From Acinetobacter guillouiae CIP 63.46 (GTDB taxonomy: Bacteria; Pseudomonadota; Gammaproteobacteria; Pseudomonadales; Moraxellaceae): 64,000 nt of DNA. The translations under genes and the position numbers were made by a program. The stretch is taken from NCBI RefSeq assembly GCF_000368145.1, contig NZ_KB849283.1, forward strand, positions 1,204,324 through 1,268,323, read 5' to 3'. The notes beneath the pieces were generated by a model, which had not been told where the DNA came from, searched no databases, and worked only from the letters and a program-made list of their open reading frames with translations. Each line of letters begins with the position of its first letter. Positions within the stretch are counted from its first letter, which is position 1. This document shows positions 18,090 through 26,936 of the stretch, piece by piece.

Positions 18090-19613
18090 ATGACTTATGA
18101 TATTCAAAGCATGGCTGTAATTGGTGTTGGTATTATGGGCAGCGGTATTGCTCAAATTGCCGCACAATCAGGTCATACCACCTATTTATATGACACCAAA
18201 GAAGGTGCTGCGCTACAGGCCAAAGAAAAGCTGGCAGCAACTTTTCAAAAGCTGGTCGATAAAAATAAAATCAGCGCTGAACAGGCGGAAAATGCCAACA
18301 AACATTTGATCGTTGCAGCGCAACTTGAAGATTTAAAAGCCTGCGACTTGATTGTGGAAGCGATTATTGAGCGTTTAGATATTAAACAAGCGTTGATGCA
18401 ACAACTTGAAGAGATCGTTTCAGACACCACTATTTTAGCCTCAAATACTTCATCGCTTTCAATCACAGCCATTGCAGCAAACTGTAAAAAACCACAACGT
18501 GTAGTCGGTTTCCATTTTTTTAATCCGGTACCCCTGATGAAAGTTGTGGAAGTAATCCAAGGATTAAAAACGGATCCACGCATTGTAGCTGCATTAAATG
18601 AGTTGTCACGTGCATTTGGTCATCGACCTGTTGTTGCCAAAGATACCCCAGGATTTATTATTAATCATGCGGGGCGCGCCTATGGCACCGAAGCGTTAAA
18701 AATCTTAAATGAAAACGTCTGTGACATCAGTGAAATTGACCGCATTTTAAGAGATGGTGTTGGTTTTAGAATGGGACCATTCGAACTCATGGATTTAACA
18801 GGACTGGATGTATCACATCCTGTAATGGAGTCGATTTATCATCAATACTATGAAGAAGCCCGTTACAAGCCCAATCCATTGACCAAACAAATGCTTGAAG
18901 CCAAACAACTTGGGCGTAAAGTTAATCAAGGCTTTTACCACTATGAAACAGGCACAAAAACAGGTGAAAAACCCGCACAGTTTGTTGAGCGTTTAACCAA
19001 CTATCCAAAAGTTTGGATTGCAGCTGATTTTGCTGAAGATAAACAACAACTGGAAGATTATTTAATCCAGCAAAATATTGTCTTAGATACAGGTTTAGAA
19101 CCATTACCTGAGAGTTTATGTTTACTCGCTTGCTACGGTGAAGATACCACCCAAGCAGCGACACGTTTAAAAGTCAATCCACAACAAGCTGTTGGCATAG
19201 ATATGCTATATGGCATAAGCAAACATAGAACGTTAATGCCGTCACTGGCGACAAACACTGAGTATCGTCAAGCAGCCCACTCTATGTTTAATTTAGATGG
19301 TGCTATGGTCAGCATGATCGCTGAAAGTATTGGCTTCGTGGCACAACGTGTTTTAGCCATGGTGATTAATTTAGGTTGTGATATTGCACAACAAAATATT
19401 GCCAGTGTCGATGATATCAATGCCGCAGTCCGTTTAGGTTTAGGCTATCCATTTGGCCCTATTGAATGGGGTGATCATATCGGTAGCCAAAAAATCTTAC
19501 TCATTCTCAATCGTATCTCAACACTGACCTATGACCCACGTTATCGCCCTAGCCCATGGTTACAACGTCGTGTCGCATTAAATTTACCGCTTACTTTTAA
19601 TTCTGGATTTTGA
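18090..19613 (+). CDS. dcaH: 3-hydroxyacyl-CoA dehydrogenase (two-domain, PaaH-like)
   Basis: The ATG at 18090 follows AGGA at 8-bp spacing; the alternative at 18081 would use a poorer site. The 507-residue protein has the Rossmann motif GVGIMGSGIAQ near residue 13, SNTSSLSITAIA and VGFHFFNPVPLMKVVEVI, then two C-terminal helical domains (residues about 190-290 and 410-500). This is the duplicated-tail PaaH/FadB2 form. It oxidises 3-hydroxyadipyl-CoA-type intermediates to 3-oxo-acyl-CoA with NAD. Its stop codon overlaps the ribosome-binding site of dcaF. Confidence 0.92.
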   Translation: MTYDIQSMAVIGVGIMGSGIAQIAAQSGHTTYLYDTKEGAALQAKEKLAATFQKLVDKNKISAEQAENANKHLIVAAQLEDLKACDLIVEAIIERLDIKQALMQQLEEIVSDTTILASNTSSLSITAIAANCKKPQRVVGFHFFNPVPLMKVVEVIQGLKTDPRIVAALNELSRAFGHRPVVAKDTPGFIINHAGRAYGTEALKILNENVCDISEIDRILRDGVGFRMGPFELMDLTGLDVSHPVMESIYHQYYEEARYKPNPLTKQMLEAKQLGRKVNQGFYHYETGTKTGEKPAQFVERLTNYPKVWIAADFAEDKQQLEDYLIQQNIVLDTGLEPLPESLCLLACYGEDTTQAATRLKVNPQQAVGIDMLYGISKHRTLMPSLATNTEYRQAAHSMFNLDGAMVSMIAESIGFVAQRVLAMVINLGCDIAQQNIASVDDINAAVRLGLGYPFGPIEWGDHIGSQKILLILNRISTLTYDPRYRPSPWLQRRVALNLPLTFNSGF

Positions 19614-19627
19614 AAAGGAACTTCTCA

Positions 19628-20833
19628 ATGTTAAATGCCTATATTTATGATGGTTTACGTAGCCCGATTGGTCGTCATGCAGGTGAGCTTGCTTCAGTAC
19701 GTCCAGATGATTTAGCTGCGGCAGTTTTACAAAAGCTTCTTGAAAAAACTGGGGTTCCGGGTGCAGCGATTGAAGATGTTATTTTAGGCGATACCAACCA
19801 AGGTGGTGAAGATAGCCGTAACGTTGCCAGAAATGCCCTATTAATCGCAGGCTTACCTGTAACTGTTCCCGGCCAAACTGTAAACCGTTTATGTGCAAGT
19901 GGTTTAGGTGCTGTGATTGACTCTGCACGTGCCATTACCTGTGGCGAAGGCGACTTGTATATTGCAGGTGGTGTAGAAAGCATGTCACGTGCCCCATTTG
20001 TGATGGGTAAAGCTGAATCTGCCTATAGCCGTGAGGCCAAAATTTACGACACCACAATTGGCTCACGCTTTCCAAACAAAAAGCTGATTGCGCAATACGG
20101 TGGTCACTCAATGCCTGAAACTGGTGACAATGTCGCAGTTGAGTTTGGCATTACCCGTGAGCAAGCAGATTTATTTGCTGCCCAATCACAAGCCAAGTAT
20201 CAAACAGCCAAACAAGACGGCTTTTTTACTGGTGAAATTACCCCAATTGAAGTCTTTCAAGGCAAAAAGTTACCGCCAAAACTGGTTTCTGAAGATGAAC
20301 ATCCTCGCCCAAGCTCAACGGTTGAAGCCTTAACCAAATTAAAACCATTATTTGAAGGTGGTGTCGTCACTGCTGGAAATGCGTCGGGTATTAACGATGG
20401 TGCTGCTGCACTACTCATCGGTTCCGAAGCAGCGGGACAAAAATATGGCTTAAAGCCAATGGCAAAAATCTTGTCAGCAGCGGCAGCAGGTATTGAACCT
20501 CGTATTATGGGTGCTGGCCCAATCGAAGCAATCAAAAAAGCCGTTGCACGTGCAGGGCTAACTTTAGATGATATGGATATCATTGAAATCAATGAAGCTT
20601 TTGCTTCACAAGTATTATCTTGCTTAAAAGGTTTAGATGTTGATTTTAATGATCCGCGTGTCAACCCAAATGGTGGTGCAATTGCCATTGGCCACCCACT
20701 TGGGGCTTCTGGTGCACGTCTTGCACTGACAGTTTCGCGTGAGTTGATCCGTCGCAATAAGAAATATGCTGTCGTTAGCTTATGTATTGGCGTAGGACAA
20801 GGCTTAGCCATGGTGATTGAAAACGTGTCATAA
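19628..20833 (+). CDS. dcaF: Acetyl-CoA acyltransferase, PcaF-type thiolase
   Basis: Starting at 19628 behind AAGGAAC, the protein has 401 residues, the usual length of 3-oxoadipyl-CoA thiolases. The nucleophile is Cys89 in NRLCASGLG. INEAFASQ, GGAIAIGHPLGASGAR and the C-terminal catalytic Cys386 in SLCIGVGQG are all present. It cleaves 3-oxoadipyl-CoA to succinyl-CoA and acetyl-CoA, the last step of the dca pathway. It is the last gene of the plus-strand operon and is followed by a strong terminator. Confidence 0.94.
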   Translation: MLNAYIYDGLRSPIGRHAGELASVRPDDLAAAVLQKLLEKTGVPGAAIEDVILGDTNQGGEDSRNVARNALLIAGLPVTVPGQTVNRLCASGLGAVIDSARAITCGEGDLYIAGGVESMSRAPFVMGKAESAYSREAKIYDTTIGSRFPNKKLIAQYGGHSMPETGDNVAVEFGITREQADLFAAQSQAKYQTAKQDGFFTGEITPIEVFQGKKLPPKLVSEDEHPRPSSTVEALTKLKPLFEGGVVTAGNASGINDGAAALLIGSEAAGQKYGLKPMAKILSAAAAGIEPRIMGAGPIEAIKKAVARAGLTLDDMDIIEINEAFASQVLSCLKGLDVDFNDPRVNPNGGAIAIGHPLGASGARLALTVSRELIRRNKKYAVVSLCIGVGQGLAMVIENVS

Positions 20834-20860
20834 CATTGACTGTTTAATCACTAACCGAGT

Positions 20861-20902
20861 ATCCATTCATCATAACAGCGCAGTGATGAATGGATTTATT
20901 TT
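20861..20902 (+). terminator. Intrinsic terminator after dcaF
   Basis: ATCCATTCATCA (20861-20872) pairs perfectly over 12 bp with TGATGAATGGAT (20884-20895) and is followed by TTATTTT. It separates dcaF from dcaR, so dcaR has its own promoter. Confidence 0.85.
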
Positions 20903-20913
20903 GCAGAGCGAAA
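20899..20913. promoter_or_regulatory. IclR-type operator candidate upstream of dcaR
   Basis: TTTTGCAGAGCGAAA fits the 15-bp palindrome with few mismatches, ending 41 bp before the dcaR start. It overlaps the tail of the dcaF terminator. Autoregulation of dcaR is the simplest reading. Confidence 0.5.
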
Positions 20914-20954
20914 TATAATAGCCAAACTGTTGCTTTATTATATTTGAGTATTGA

Positions 20955-21797
20955 ATGTCTCAGAATTCAGAAACTGAACAACCTATAAATTTTGATGAGA
21001 TACGTCTTGATCCTATTTCACATATTCATCGGGAAAATAACCCCCAATTTATCGCTTCTTTGGCACGTGGTTTAGAGCTATTACGTTGTTTTTCTGCCAA
21101 CAATCAAGTCTTGGGTAACCAAGAACTGGCAAAAATGACGGGTTTACCAAAACCAACCATTGCGCGGATAACCAATACCTTAGTGTCATTAGGCTATTTA
21201 AAACAACTACCGAACTCCACCAAATATACCTTGGATATCGGTGTTTTATCTTTAGGCTATGCAGCCTTGTCCAATATTTCTATCCGTAATATTGCACATC
21301 GCTATATGGAAGAAATGAGCCAATATGTACAAGCACCGGTTGCGATGGCAACCCGTGACCGTTTAAACATGGTCTATATCGATGTGGTTCAGATCGAAAC
21401 TGCTTTAAATATGCGCCGTCCCATCGGCTCAACCCTACCCATTCACAGCAGTTCCATGGGTCGAGCTTGCTTGGCGGCTACACCTGAACGTGAGCGTAAT
21501 TTTTTACTGGATGCGCTTAAACAAAAAAATGCTGAAAACTGGCCTGCAATTAAACGTTCTTTAGAACGAGCTTTCCGAGATTATCAAGATTACGGATATT
21601 GCCTTTCTTTAGGTGAATGGCATAAAGAAGTAAACTCTGTTGCTGTACCTTTAGTCAGCTCCAAACATGGTCTTTATGTGTTTAACTGCGGTGCACCAAG
21701 TTTTCATTTAAACCCTGAAAAACTTGAAGGTGAAATTGGACCCCGTTTAATCCATATGGTGCACAACATTCAAGATGCTTTGAGTGAAACGCCTTAA
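20955..21797 (+). CDS. dcaR: IclR-family regulator
   Basis: This 280-residue regulator has an N-terminal winged helix (residues about 30-90: FIASLARGLELLRCFSANNQVLGNQELAKMTGLPKPTIARI) and the IclR effector domain with MATRDRLNMVYIDVV and SSMGRACLAA. It is of the PcaU/PobR/PcaR subgroup that senses aromatic or dicarboxylic acids. It directly follows the dcaE-F operon and is the likely regulator of the cluster. A close paralogue is at 24354-25199 on the opposite strand. Confidence 0.9.
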   Translation: MSQNSETEQPINFDEIRLDPISHIHRENNPQFIASLARGLELLRCFSANNQVLGNQELAKMTGLPKPTIARITNTLVSLGYLKQLPNSTKYTLDIGVLSLGYAALSNISIRNIAHRYMEEMSQYVQAPVAMATRDRLNMVYIDVVQIETALNMRRPIGSTLPIHSSSMGRACLAATPERERNFLLDALKQKNAENWPAIKRSLERAFRDYQDYGYCLSLGEWHKEVNSVAVPLVSSKHGLYVFNCGAPSFHLNPEKLEGEIGPRLIHMVHNIQDALSETP

Positions 21798-21885
21798 CAA
21801 CGATGTTTAAAATCAGATGCTTAAAATCAGCAGATACATGGTTGTGTGAATTAAAGTTCCGATTTCATAATGACAAACCATAGGC

Positions 21886-23061
21886 ATGATGAAAAACACT
21901 CTCTATACCCCAACCATTATTTTAATGGCAGTTGCAGCAGGCATCTGTACTGGTGGGAATTATTTTAGCCAACCACTGATTCATTCCATTAGTCTAAGTT
22001 TAAATTTAGCAGATACCACCACAGCATGGGTGCCTACTTTAGCGCAAATCACCTATGCAGCAGGTCTGCTGTTTTTAATGCCTTTAGGGGATATTCTCGA
22101 AAAGCGTAAGTTGTTGTTTATATTTATGCTGCTTGCCTCAATTGGGCTAATTATTAGTGGTTTTTCCCACAATATTTATCTGTTAATGTTCGGTACCATC
22201 ATTACAGGGTTATTTTCTAGTTCAGCCCAACTGTTGTTACCACTGGCTGCCAGTCTGGTTCCAATTCAACATAGTGGTCGTGTTGTTGGTTTTTTACTGA
22301 GTGGGTTAATGATGGGTGTCTTATTGGCACGCTCATTATCAGGGATGATGTCGACGCTTTTTGCTTGGAATGTTATTTATCTGCTCAGCGGTTTTTTATT
22401 ATTGCTCATTGCGATTATTTTGTACCGTAATATTGGCTTATTTCCTCCAACCAAATCTGAAAATTATCTCAAAACAATTCACTCACTGCCGCAAATCTTT
22501 ATTCAAAATCGTCGCCTAAGAATCAGAACCTATATTGGTGGATTAACCTTTGCCTGTGTAAGCTTAACCTTTACCACCATGTCTTTACTCTTAGCTCCTG
22601 CGCCTTATTTTTTCAGTGATTTTACGATTGGCTTATTTGGGTTTGTCGGTGTTTTAGGGACATTCGTTGCCAATTTTTCAGGTAAATTTATTGATCAAGG
22701 CTATATTCATAAAATTTCGATATGTTGTGGTATCGGTCTGATTTTAAGTTGGCTATTGTTTTTGTTGCTCTCTTATCATTTTATCTTTTATATCATTGCC
22801 TTACTTATCCTTTATGCTTCGCTCTCGGCTGTTCATGTCACCAATCAGAGTATTGTCTTTAAGCTTAACCAACAATTGCGTTCACGTTTCAATGCCATCT
22901 ATATGACAGGTTATTTCGCTGGCGGTGCTTTAGGGACCACGAGTGGAAGCTATGCATGGAAACATTTTGGCTGGACAGGTGTATGTATCTTGGGCTTAGT
23001 TTTTGCCCTGCTGTGTCTATATTATTGTCTTGCAGATGCTAAAAATCAGCACAATTCATAG
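21886..23061 (+). CDS. MFS transporter, YnfM-like paralogue
   Basis: This 391-residue, 12-helix MFS protein shares the AAGICTGGNYFSQPLIHSI opening, the MPLGDILEKRKLL loop and the late MTGYFAGGALGTTSGSYAWKHFGW block with the carrier at 9649-10857. The two are clear paralogues flanking the dca genes. ATG at 21886 or 21889 are both possible. It probably exports or imports a pathway compound; the substrate is unknown. A hairpin formed by CAGCACAA and TTGTGCTG spans its stop codon. Confidence 0.85.
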   Translation: MMKNTLYTPTIILMAVAAGICTGGNYFSQPLIHSISLSLNLADTTTAWVPTLAQITYAAGLLFLMPLGDILEKRKLLFIFMLLASIGLIISGFSHNIYLLMFGTIITGLFSSSAQLLLPLAASLVPIQHSGRVVGFLLSGLMMGVLLARSLSGMMSTLFAWNVIYLLSGFLLLLIAIILYRNIGLFPPTKSENYLKTIHSLPQIFIQNRRLRIRTYIGGLTFACVSLTFTTMSLLLAPAPYFFSDFTIGLFGFVGVLGTFVANFSGKFIDQGYIHKISICCGIGLILSWLLFLLLSYHFIFYIIALLILYASLSAVHVTNQSIVFKLNQQLRSRFNAIYMTGYFAGGALGTTSGSYAWKHFGWTGVCILGLVFALLCLYYCLADAKNQHNS

Positions 23062-23071
23062 TGTTGTGCTG
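23047..23071. terminator. Hairpin between convergent genes
   Basis: CAGCACAA overlaps the end of the MFS gene and pairs with TTGTGCTG about 10 bases later, followed by ATCTTTAAAAG. It lies between converging genes and may serve both. Confidence 0.5.
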
Positions 23072-23124
23072 ATCTTTAAAAGCAGTCTTTCATCATCGAG
23101 ATAAAGCTGAACTCAAATAGATGT

Positions 23125-24096
23125 TTATAAAAGCCCGAATAAACGTCCACGAATAATGTCTTCTGCATCTTTTACAATACGGTTGACCAGTTCATCACAT
23201 GTCGGAATATCATGGATCAGACTGGCAACCAAACCACATGACCACGCCCCAGCATTGACATCACCATCGATCATCACTTTAGGATAAACACCTGCAACTT
23301 CTTCAATGATATCTTCAAATTTAATCTGGTCACCAAGTGCTTTTTCTTTGGCTACAATTTTTTCTACAGCTGCATTATTCATAACGCGCTCAGTATTACG
23401 CAAAGCGCGCATAATTAAACGAGTATCTCTTTCTGTAGCATTCAGGATCGCCTGTTTCACATTTGCATGTACTGGCGCTTCTTGAGTTGCAATAAAACGT
23501 GTTCCCATATTAATACCATCCGCCCCCATGGCTAAAGCGGCAGCAAGTGAGCGTCCATCAGCCATACCACCTGATGCAACAAATGGAATTTCTAAGGTAT
23601 CGGCAGCTAAAGGCAATAAAATCATATTCGGTACATCATCTTCACCGGGGTGCCCACCACACTCAAAACCATCGACAGAAACAGCATCACATCCAATTTT
23701 TTGAGCTTTTAGACTATGCCGAACCGAAGTACATTTATGAATCACTTTAATTCCAGCGGCCTTTAAATAAGGCATGACCTGTTCAGGATTACGGCCTGCT
23801 GTTTCTACAACTTTTACCCCACCCTTAATAATTGCCTCGACAAAACCCGGATAATCAGGTGTATTGACTGTGGGTAAGAAAGTTAGATTGACACCAAAAG
23901 GCTTATCGGTCATTTCTCGACATCGGGCAATTTCTTTTGCTAGATTTTCAGGTGTTCGCTGGGTTAAACCGGTAATAATGCCTAACCCACCCGCATTTGA
24001 AACTGCAGCAGCCAGCTCGGCAAAACCGACATAATGCATACCGCCTTGAATAATCGGATGTTCAATTTCAAATAATTCTGTAATTTTGGTTTTCAT
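23125..24096 (-). CDS. Nitronate monooxygenase/FabK-like flavin oxidoreductase
   Basis: The start at 24096 follows GGAAAG; five codons upstream are dropped. The 323-residue product is an FMN TIM-barrel of the 2-nitropropane dioxygenase family. It has the N-terminal HPIIQGGMHYVGFAELAAAVSNAGGLGIIT, GVNLTFLP, VSVDGFECGGHPGEDD near residue 142 and the FMN-phosphate loop VASGGMADGRSLAAALAMGADGINMGTRFIAT. Members oxidise nitronates or act on CoA substrates. Placement next to a second dca-like set suggests a link to acyl-CoA metabolism, but that is inference. Confidence 0.85.
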   Translation of the reverse strand: MKTKITELFEIEHPIIQGGMHYVGFAELAAAVSNAGGLGIITGLTQRTPENLAKEIARCREMTDKPFGVNLTFLPTVNTPDYPGFVEAIIKGGVKVVETAGRNPEQVMPYLKAAGIKVIHKCTSVRHSLKAQKIGCDAVSVDGFECGGHPGEDDVPNMILLPLAADTLEIPFVASGGMADGRSLAAALAMGADGINMGTRFIATQEAPVHANVKQAILNATERDTRLIMRALRNTERVMNNAAVEKIVAKEKALGDQIKFEDIIEEVAGVYPKVMIDGDVNAGAWSCGLVASLIHDIPTCDELVNRIVKDAEDIIRGRLFGLL

Positions 24097-24301
24097 ATTC
24101 TTTCCACTCACTATTTTATATTTAGAGGCTCATTTCTTAGCATCCTATGCTTGTCGATAATTTATTAAATCTGATCGATCATGAGTCCACTGTATTCTCA
24201 CTTTGTTTGCAAGGTGACCAATTTAAACAAGCACTGAGTGCATTGATGAAAAAACAGCACCTATTTTTCGTAAGCAAACTATTTAACATGCATCTTATTA
24301 A

Positions 24302-24334
24302 AAAGGCCAACAATGTAGATCGTTGCTGGCCTTT
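24302..24334. terminator. Hairpin terminator after second IclR gene
   Basis: AAAGGCCAACAA (24302-24313) pairs with TTGCTGGCCTTT (24323-24334) at 11 of 12 positions. It lies 20 bp beyond the stop codon of the minus-strand IclR gene. The gap to the oxidoreductase holds nothing else recognisable. Confidence 0.7.
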
Positions 24335-24353
24335 CAGTTTTAAAGCAATAAAA

Positions 24354-25199
24354 TTAGCTAATTTCAGTACGAATATTATTCACCATGTGGAGAAGACGCG
24401 GTGCAATATCCTCTTCAAGTTTTTCGCGGTTCATAATAAAGCTTGGTCCGCCGCAGTTAAATACCAGTAGACCATGTTGTTCATGAATCAAGGGGACTGC
24501 CACTGAATTGACATCTTTATGCCATTCACCAATTGAAAAACAATAACCAAAATCTTGATAATCTTTAAATGCCTTATCTAAATCACGGTTAATCTTGATC
24601 CAATCGTCTTTATGTTTGCTACGGATTGCATCAAGTAAAAACTCTCTTTCATCTTCAGGCATTGCAGCCAGACATGCACGTCCCATTGAACTTAAATGAA
24701 TCGGTAAATAAGTACCGACTTGACGACGCATGGTCATATTGCCCTTGCCTTGTACCACATCCAAATAAATCATATTTAGACGATCACGCGTTGCCATTGC
24801 CACAGCAGCACCCGCATAATCCGCTAAGTTTTTCATATAGGGATGTGCAATATTACGGATAGACACATTAGAAAGCATGGAGTAACCAAACGCCAAAACC
24901 CCAACTGAAAGTTGAAATTTGCTTGAATTTGGGACCTGCTTGATATAGCCCAAACGTGACAATGTGTGCGTTAAACGGGTAATGGTCGGTTTAGGCAAAC
25001 CCGTCATTTGTGATAACTCTTGATTACCCAAATGCTGATGTTTTGGGGTAAAGCAACGTAAGAGTTCTAAACCACGTCCTAAAGCTGTAATAAATTGACG
25101 ATCATTTTCATCTTGCATATCTTCAATCGGATGCAATAACTCATGCCTCAAAGGCGCTAATAATTTTTCTGTTTGTTCTGCATCTACGGCATCATTCAT
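24354..25199 (-). CDS. IclR-family regulator, DcaR paralogue
   Basis: This 281-residue protein matches DcaR of this window over its whole length. It shares the FITALGRGLELLRCF helix, HLGNQELSQMTGLPKPTITRLTHTLSRLGYIKQV, VSIRNIAHPYMKNLAD, MATRDRLNMIYLDVVQ and SSMGRACLAAMPEDEREFLLDA. It is transcribed in the same direction as the downstream oxidoreductase gene but is separated from it by a terminator. A perfect 15-bp palindrome lies 24 bp upstream of its start. It probably governs the neighbouring CoA-transferase and acyl-CoA dehydrogenase genes. Confidence 0.9.
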   Translation of the reverse strand: MNDAVDAEQTEKLLAPLRHELLHPIEDMQDENDRQFITALGRGLELLRCFTPKHQHLGNQELSQMTGLPKPTITRLTHTLSRLGYIKQVPNSSKFQLSVGVLAFGYSMLSNVSIRNIAHPYMKNLADYAGAAVAMATRDRLNMIYLDVVQGKGNMTMRRQVGTYLPIHLSSMGRACLAAMPEDEREFLLDAIRSKHKDDWIKINRDLDKAFKDYQDFGYCFSIGEWHKDVNSVAVPLIHEQHGLLVFNCGGPSFIMNREKLEEDIAPRLLHMVNNIRTEIS

Positions 25200-25222
25200 G
25201 GTTATACCAATTCACATATTTG

Positions 25223-25237
25223 TTTCGCACTGCGAAA
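25223..25237. promoter_or_regulatory. Perfect IclR-type operator palindrome
   Basis: TTTCGCA-C-TGCGAAA is a perfect 7-1-7 inverted repeat located 24 bp upstream of the second IclR gene. It is the best copy of a motif found at several operons in this window and suggests autoregulation. Confidence 0.65.
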
Positions 25238-25389
25238 ATTATAATCTATTTTTTCTATAAATAGCAAAAAGCAATCATCTGATTCACTTTGAAAATAAAA
25301 CGATGCATCCATCTCGATGTGAAAAGTCTAAATTTGCTTATTTTATTGAAAAAAATGGCTTTAGACTGCTCACATCATCTATTTAAAAA

Positions 25390-26607
25390 CTATCCTATCA
25401 CGCCTTTGGCTTTTAACTCATCAAGTTTTGCTGGAGAGATAATACGACCTAAGATTGTTTGAGTATGTTCGCCTAATAAAGGAGGCGCATTTCTATACTC
25501 TACAGGTGTACGTGAAAGCTTAATCGGGGAACCGACCACAGTAAGTTTTTCACGTTGAGGATGTTGCATTTCTACCAGCATCTCTCGCGCAATTACTTGA
25601 GGTTCATTAAAAGCTTGCTCTAGATTATTAATCACACCAACAGGCACTTTAGCAGCATAAATTGCACTCACCCACTCATCGGCAGTCTTGCTTAAAAAAT
25701 GCTTTGATAAAATTTCTATTACTTCATCACGATGCTTAACACGATCTGCATTACGGGTAAATCGAACATCATTGGGTAACTCTGGCAAACCAATACTTCT
25801 GCACAGTTGAATAAACTGGGTGTCATTACCACAAGCAATGATAAACTCTCGATCTGCGGCTTTAAATAATTGATAAGGCACAATATTGGCATGTGCATTG
25901 CCATAACGTACCGGCACTTTTCCAGATGAAAGATAATTCATTCCTTGATTTGCCATTGTGGCAATTTGCACATCAAGTAAAGCCATATCTATATGTTGCC
26001 CTAAACCCGTCATATGACGATTGAGCAAAGCCGCTTGTATGGCAATGGTTGAATATAATCCCGTTGATAAGTCTGAAAATGCGACACCTACTTTTTGCGG
26101 ACCACCACCGGGTAAATCATCTTTTTCACCCGTGATGGACATGAGTCCACCCATTCCTTGAATGATAAAATCATAGCCAGGTTCTTCTGCTCTCGGTCCA
26201 TTTTGACCAAAACCCGTAATCGAGCAATAAACCAGTTTAGGATTAATTTCTGATAAAGAAGCATAATCCAAGCCATATTTTTTCAAAGAACCAGCTTTGT
26301 AGTTTTCAATGACCACATCGGTATCTTGAATAAGTGCTTTGATGAGCGCCTGCCCTTCAGGATTTGCAATATCAATTGCAACAGAAAGTTTATTACGATT
26401 GGTCGACTGATAATAAGCGGCTTCTCGTGTCTCTTGTCCGGCGTCATCTTTCATCCAAGGTGGTCCCCAAGAACGCGTATCATCACCTAGTTTCGGTCTT
26501 TCAACCTTAATCACTTCTGCGCCTAAATCGGCAAGAATCTGTCCACACCACGGTCCAGCCAGTACTCGACTTAAGTCAAGTACACGAATTCCATTTAAAG
26601 CACCCAT
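25390..26607 (-). CDS. CaiB/BaiF family (type III) CoA-transferase
   Basis: This 405-residue enzyme has the family opening LNGIRVLDLSRVLAGPWCGQILADLGAEVIKVERP. It also has DTRSWGPPW, STNRNKLSVAIDIANPEGQALI and YCSITGFGQNGPRAEEPGYDFIIQGMGGLMSITG, where Asp in PGYDF is the usual catalytic residue. Such enzymes swap CoA between acyl groups. Its resemblance and partnership with an acyl-CoA dehydrogenase suggest a dicarboxylate such as glutarate as acceptor, as in succinyl-CoA:glutarate CoA-transferase. It is divergent from that dehydrogenase, and operator-like sites flank both promoters. Confidence 0.9.
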   Translation of the reverse strand: MGALNGIRVLDLSRVLAGPWCGQILADLGAEVIKVERPKLGDDTRSWGPPWMKDDAGQETREAAYYQSTNRNKLSVAIDIANPEGQALIKALIQDTDVVIENYKAGSLKKYGLDYASLSEINPKLVYCSITGFGQNGPRAEEPGYDFIIQGMGGLMSITGEKDDLPGGGPQKVGVAFSDLSTGLYSTIAIQAALLNRHMTGLGQHIDMALLDVQIATMANQGMNYLSSGKVPVRYGNAHANIVPYQLFKAADREFIIACGNDTQFIQLCRSIGLPELPNDVRFTRNADRVKHRDEVIEILSKHFLSKTADEWVSAIYAAKVPVGVINNLEQAFNEPQVIAREMLVEMQHPQREKLTVVGSPIKLSRTPVEYRNAPPLLGEHTQTILGRIISPAKLDELKAKGVIG

Positions 26608-26662
26608 GTTTATTCCACTAACCTTTGATTAATTTCCTACAGGAAAATTTATTTAACATAAA

Positions 26663-26677
26663 TTTCGCATAGCGATA
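26663..26677. promoter_or_regulatory. IclR-type operator candidate, CoA-transferase side
   Basis: TTTCGCATAGCGATA matches the palindrome with an intact left half. It lies about 55 bp upstream of the type III CoA-transferase start, in a 329-bp divergent gap without genes. Confidence 0.55.
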
Positions 26678-26806
26678 TATATTTTTAATATACACAGAAA
26701 ACTTTAAAAATAAAACTTAATTTTTTCATCAAAAGTGATGATTTTTATTCAACAAATATAGATTAATTAAATCAAATAATTAGCCAACTGAAAAACAAGC
26801 ACAATA

Positions 26807-26821
26807 TACCGCATTGCGAAA
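26807..26821. promoter_or_regulatory. IclR-type operator candidate, dehydrogenase side
   Basis: TACCGCATTGCGAAA has an intact right half and lies 115 bp upstream of the acyl-CoA dehydrogenase start, in the same divergent gap as the site at 26663. Confidence 0.5.
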
Positions 26822-26936
26822 TTAATTTTCAAAATATATTGTTTTCTACTGATCCTTTGATTACTATCGCATCAATATGCAGGGTTTTAGCAACATCAGC
26901 TCGATGTTTTCAACATGTTGTACAAAGGACAAGACT

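Noticed and set aside
20257-20811. A 184-codon frame antisense to dcaF
   Set aside because: It lies wholly within a clearly coding thiolase gene and shows no domain. It is a shadow of biased codon use.
24147-24470. A 107-codon plus-strand frame overlapping the end of the second IclR gene
   Set aside because: It runs through the IclR terminator hairpin and over its conserved C terminus, with no ribosome-binding site or recognisable domain.
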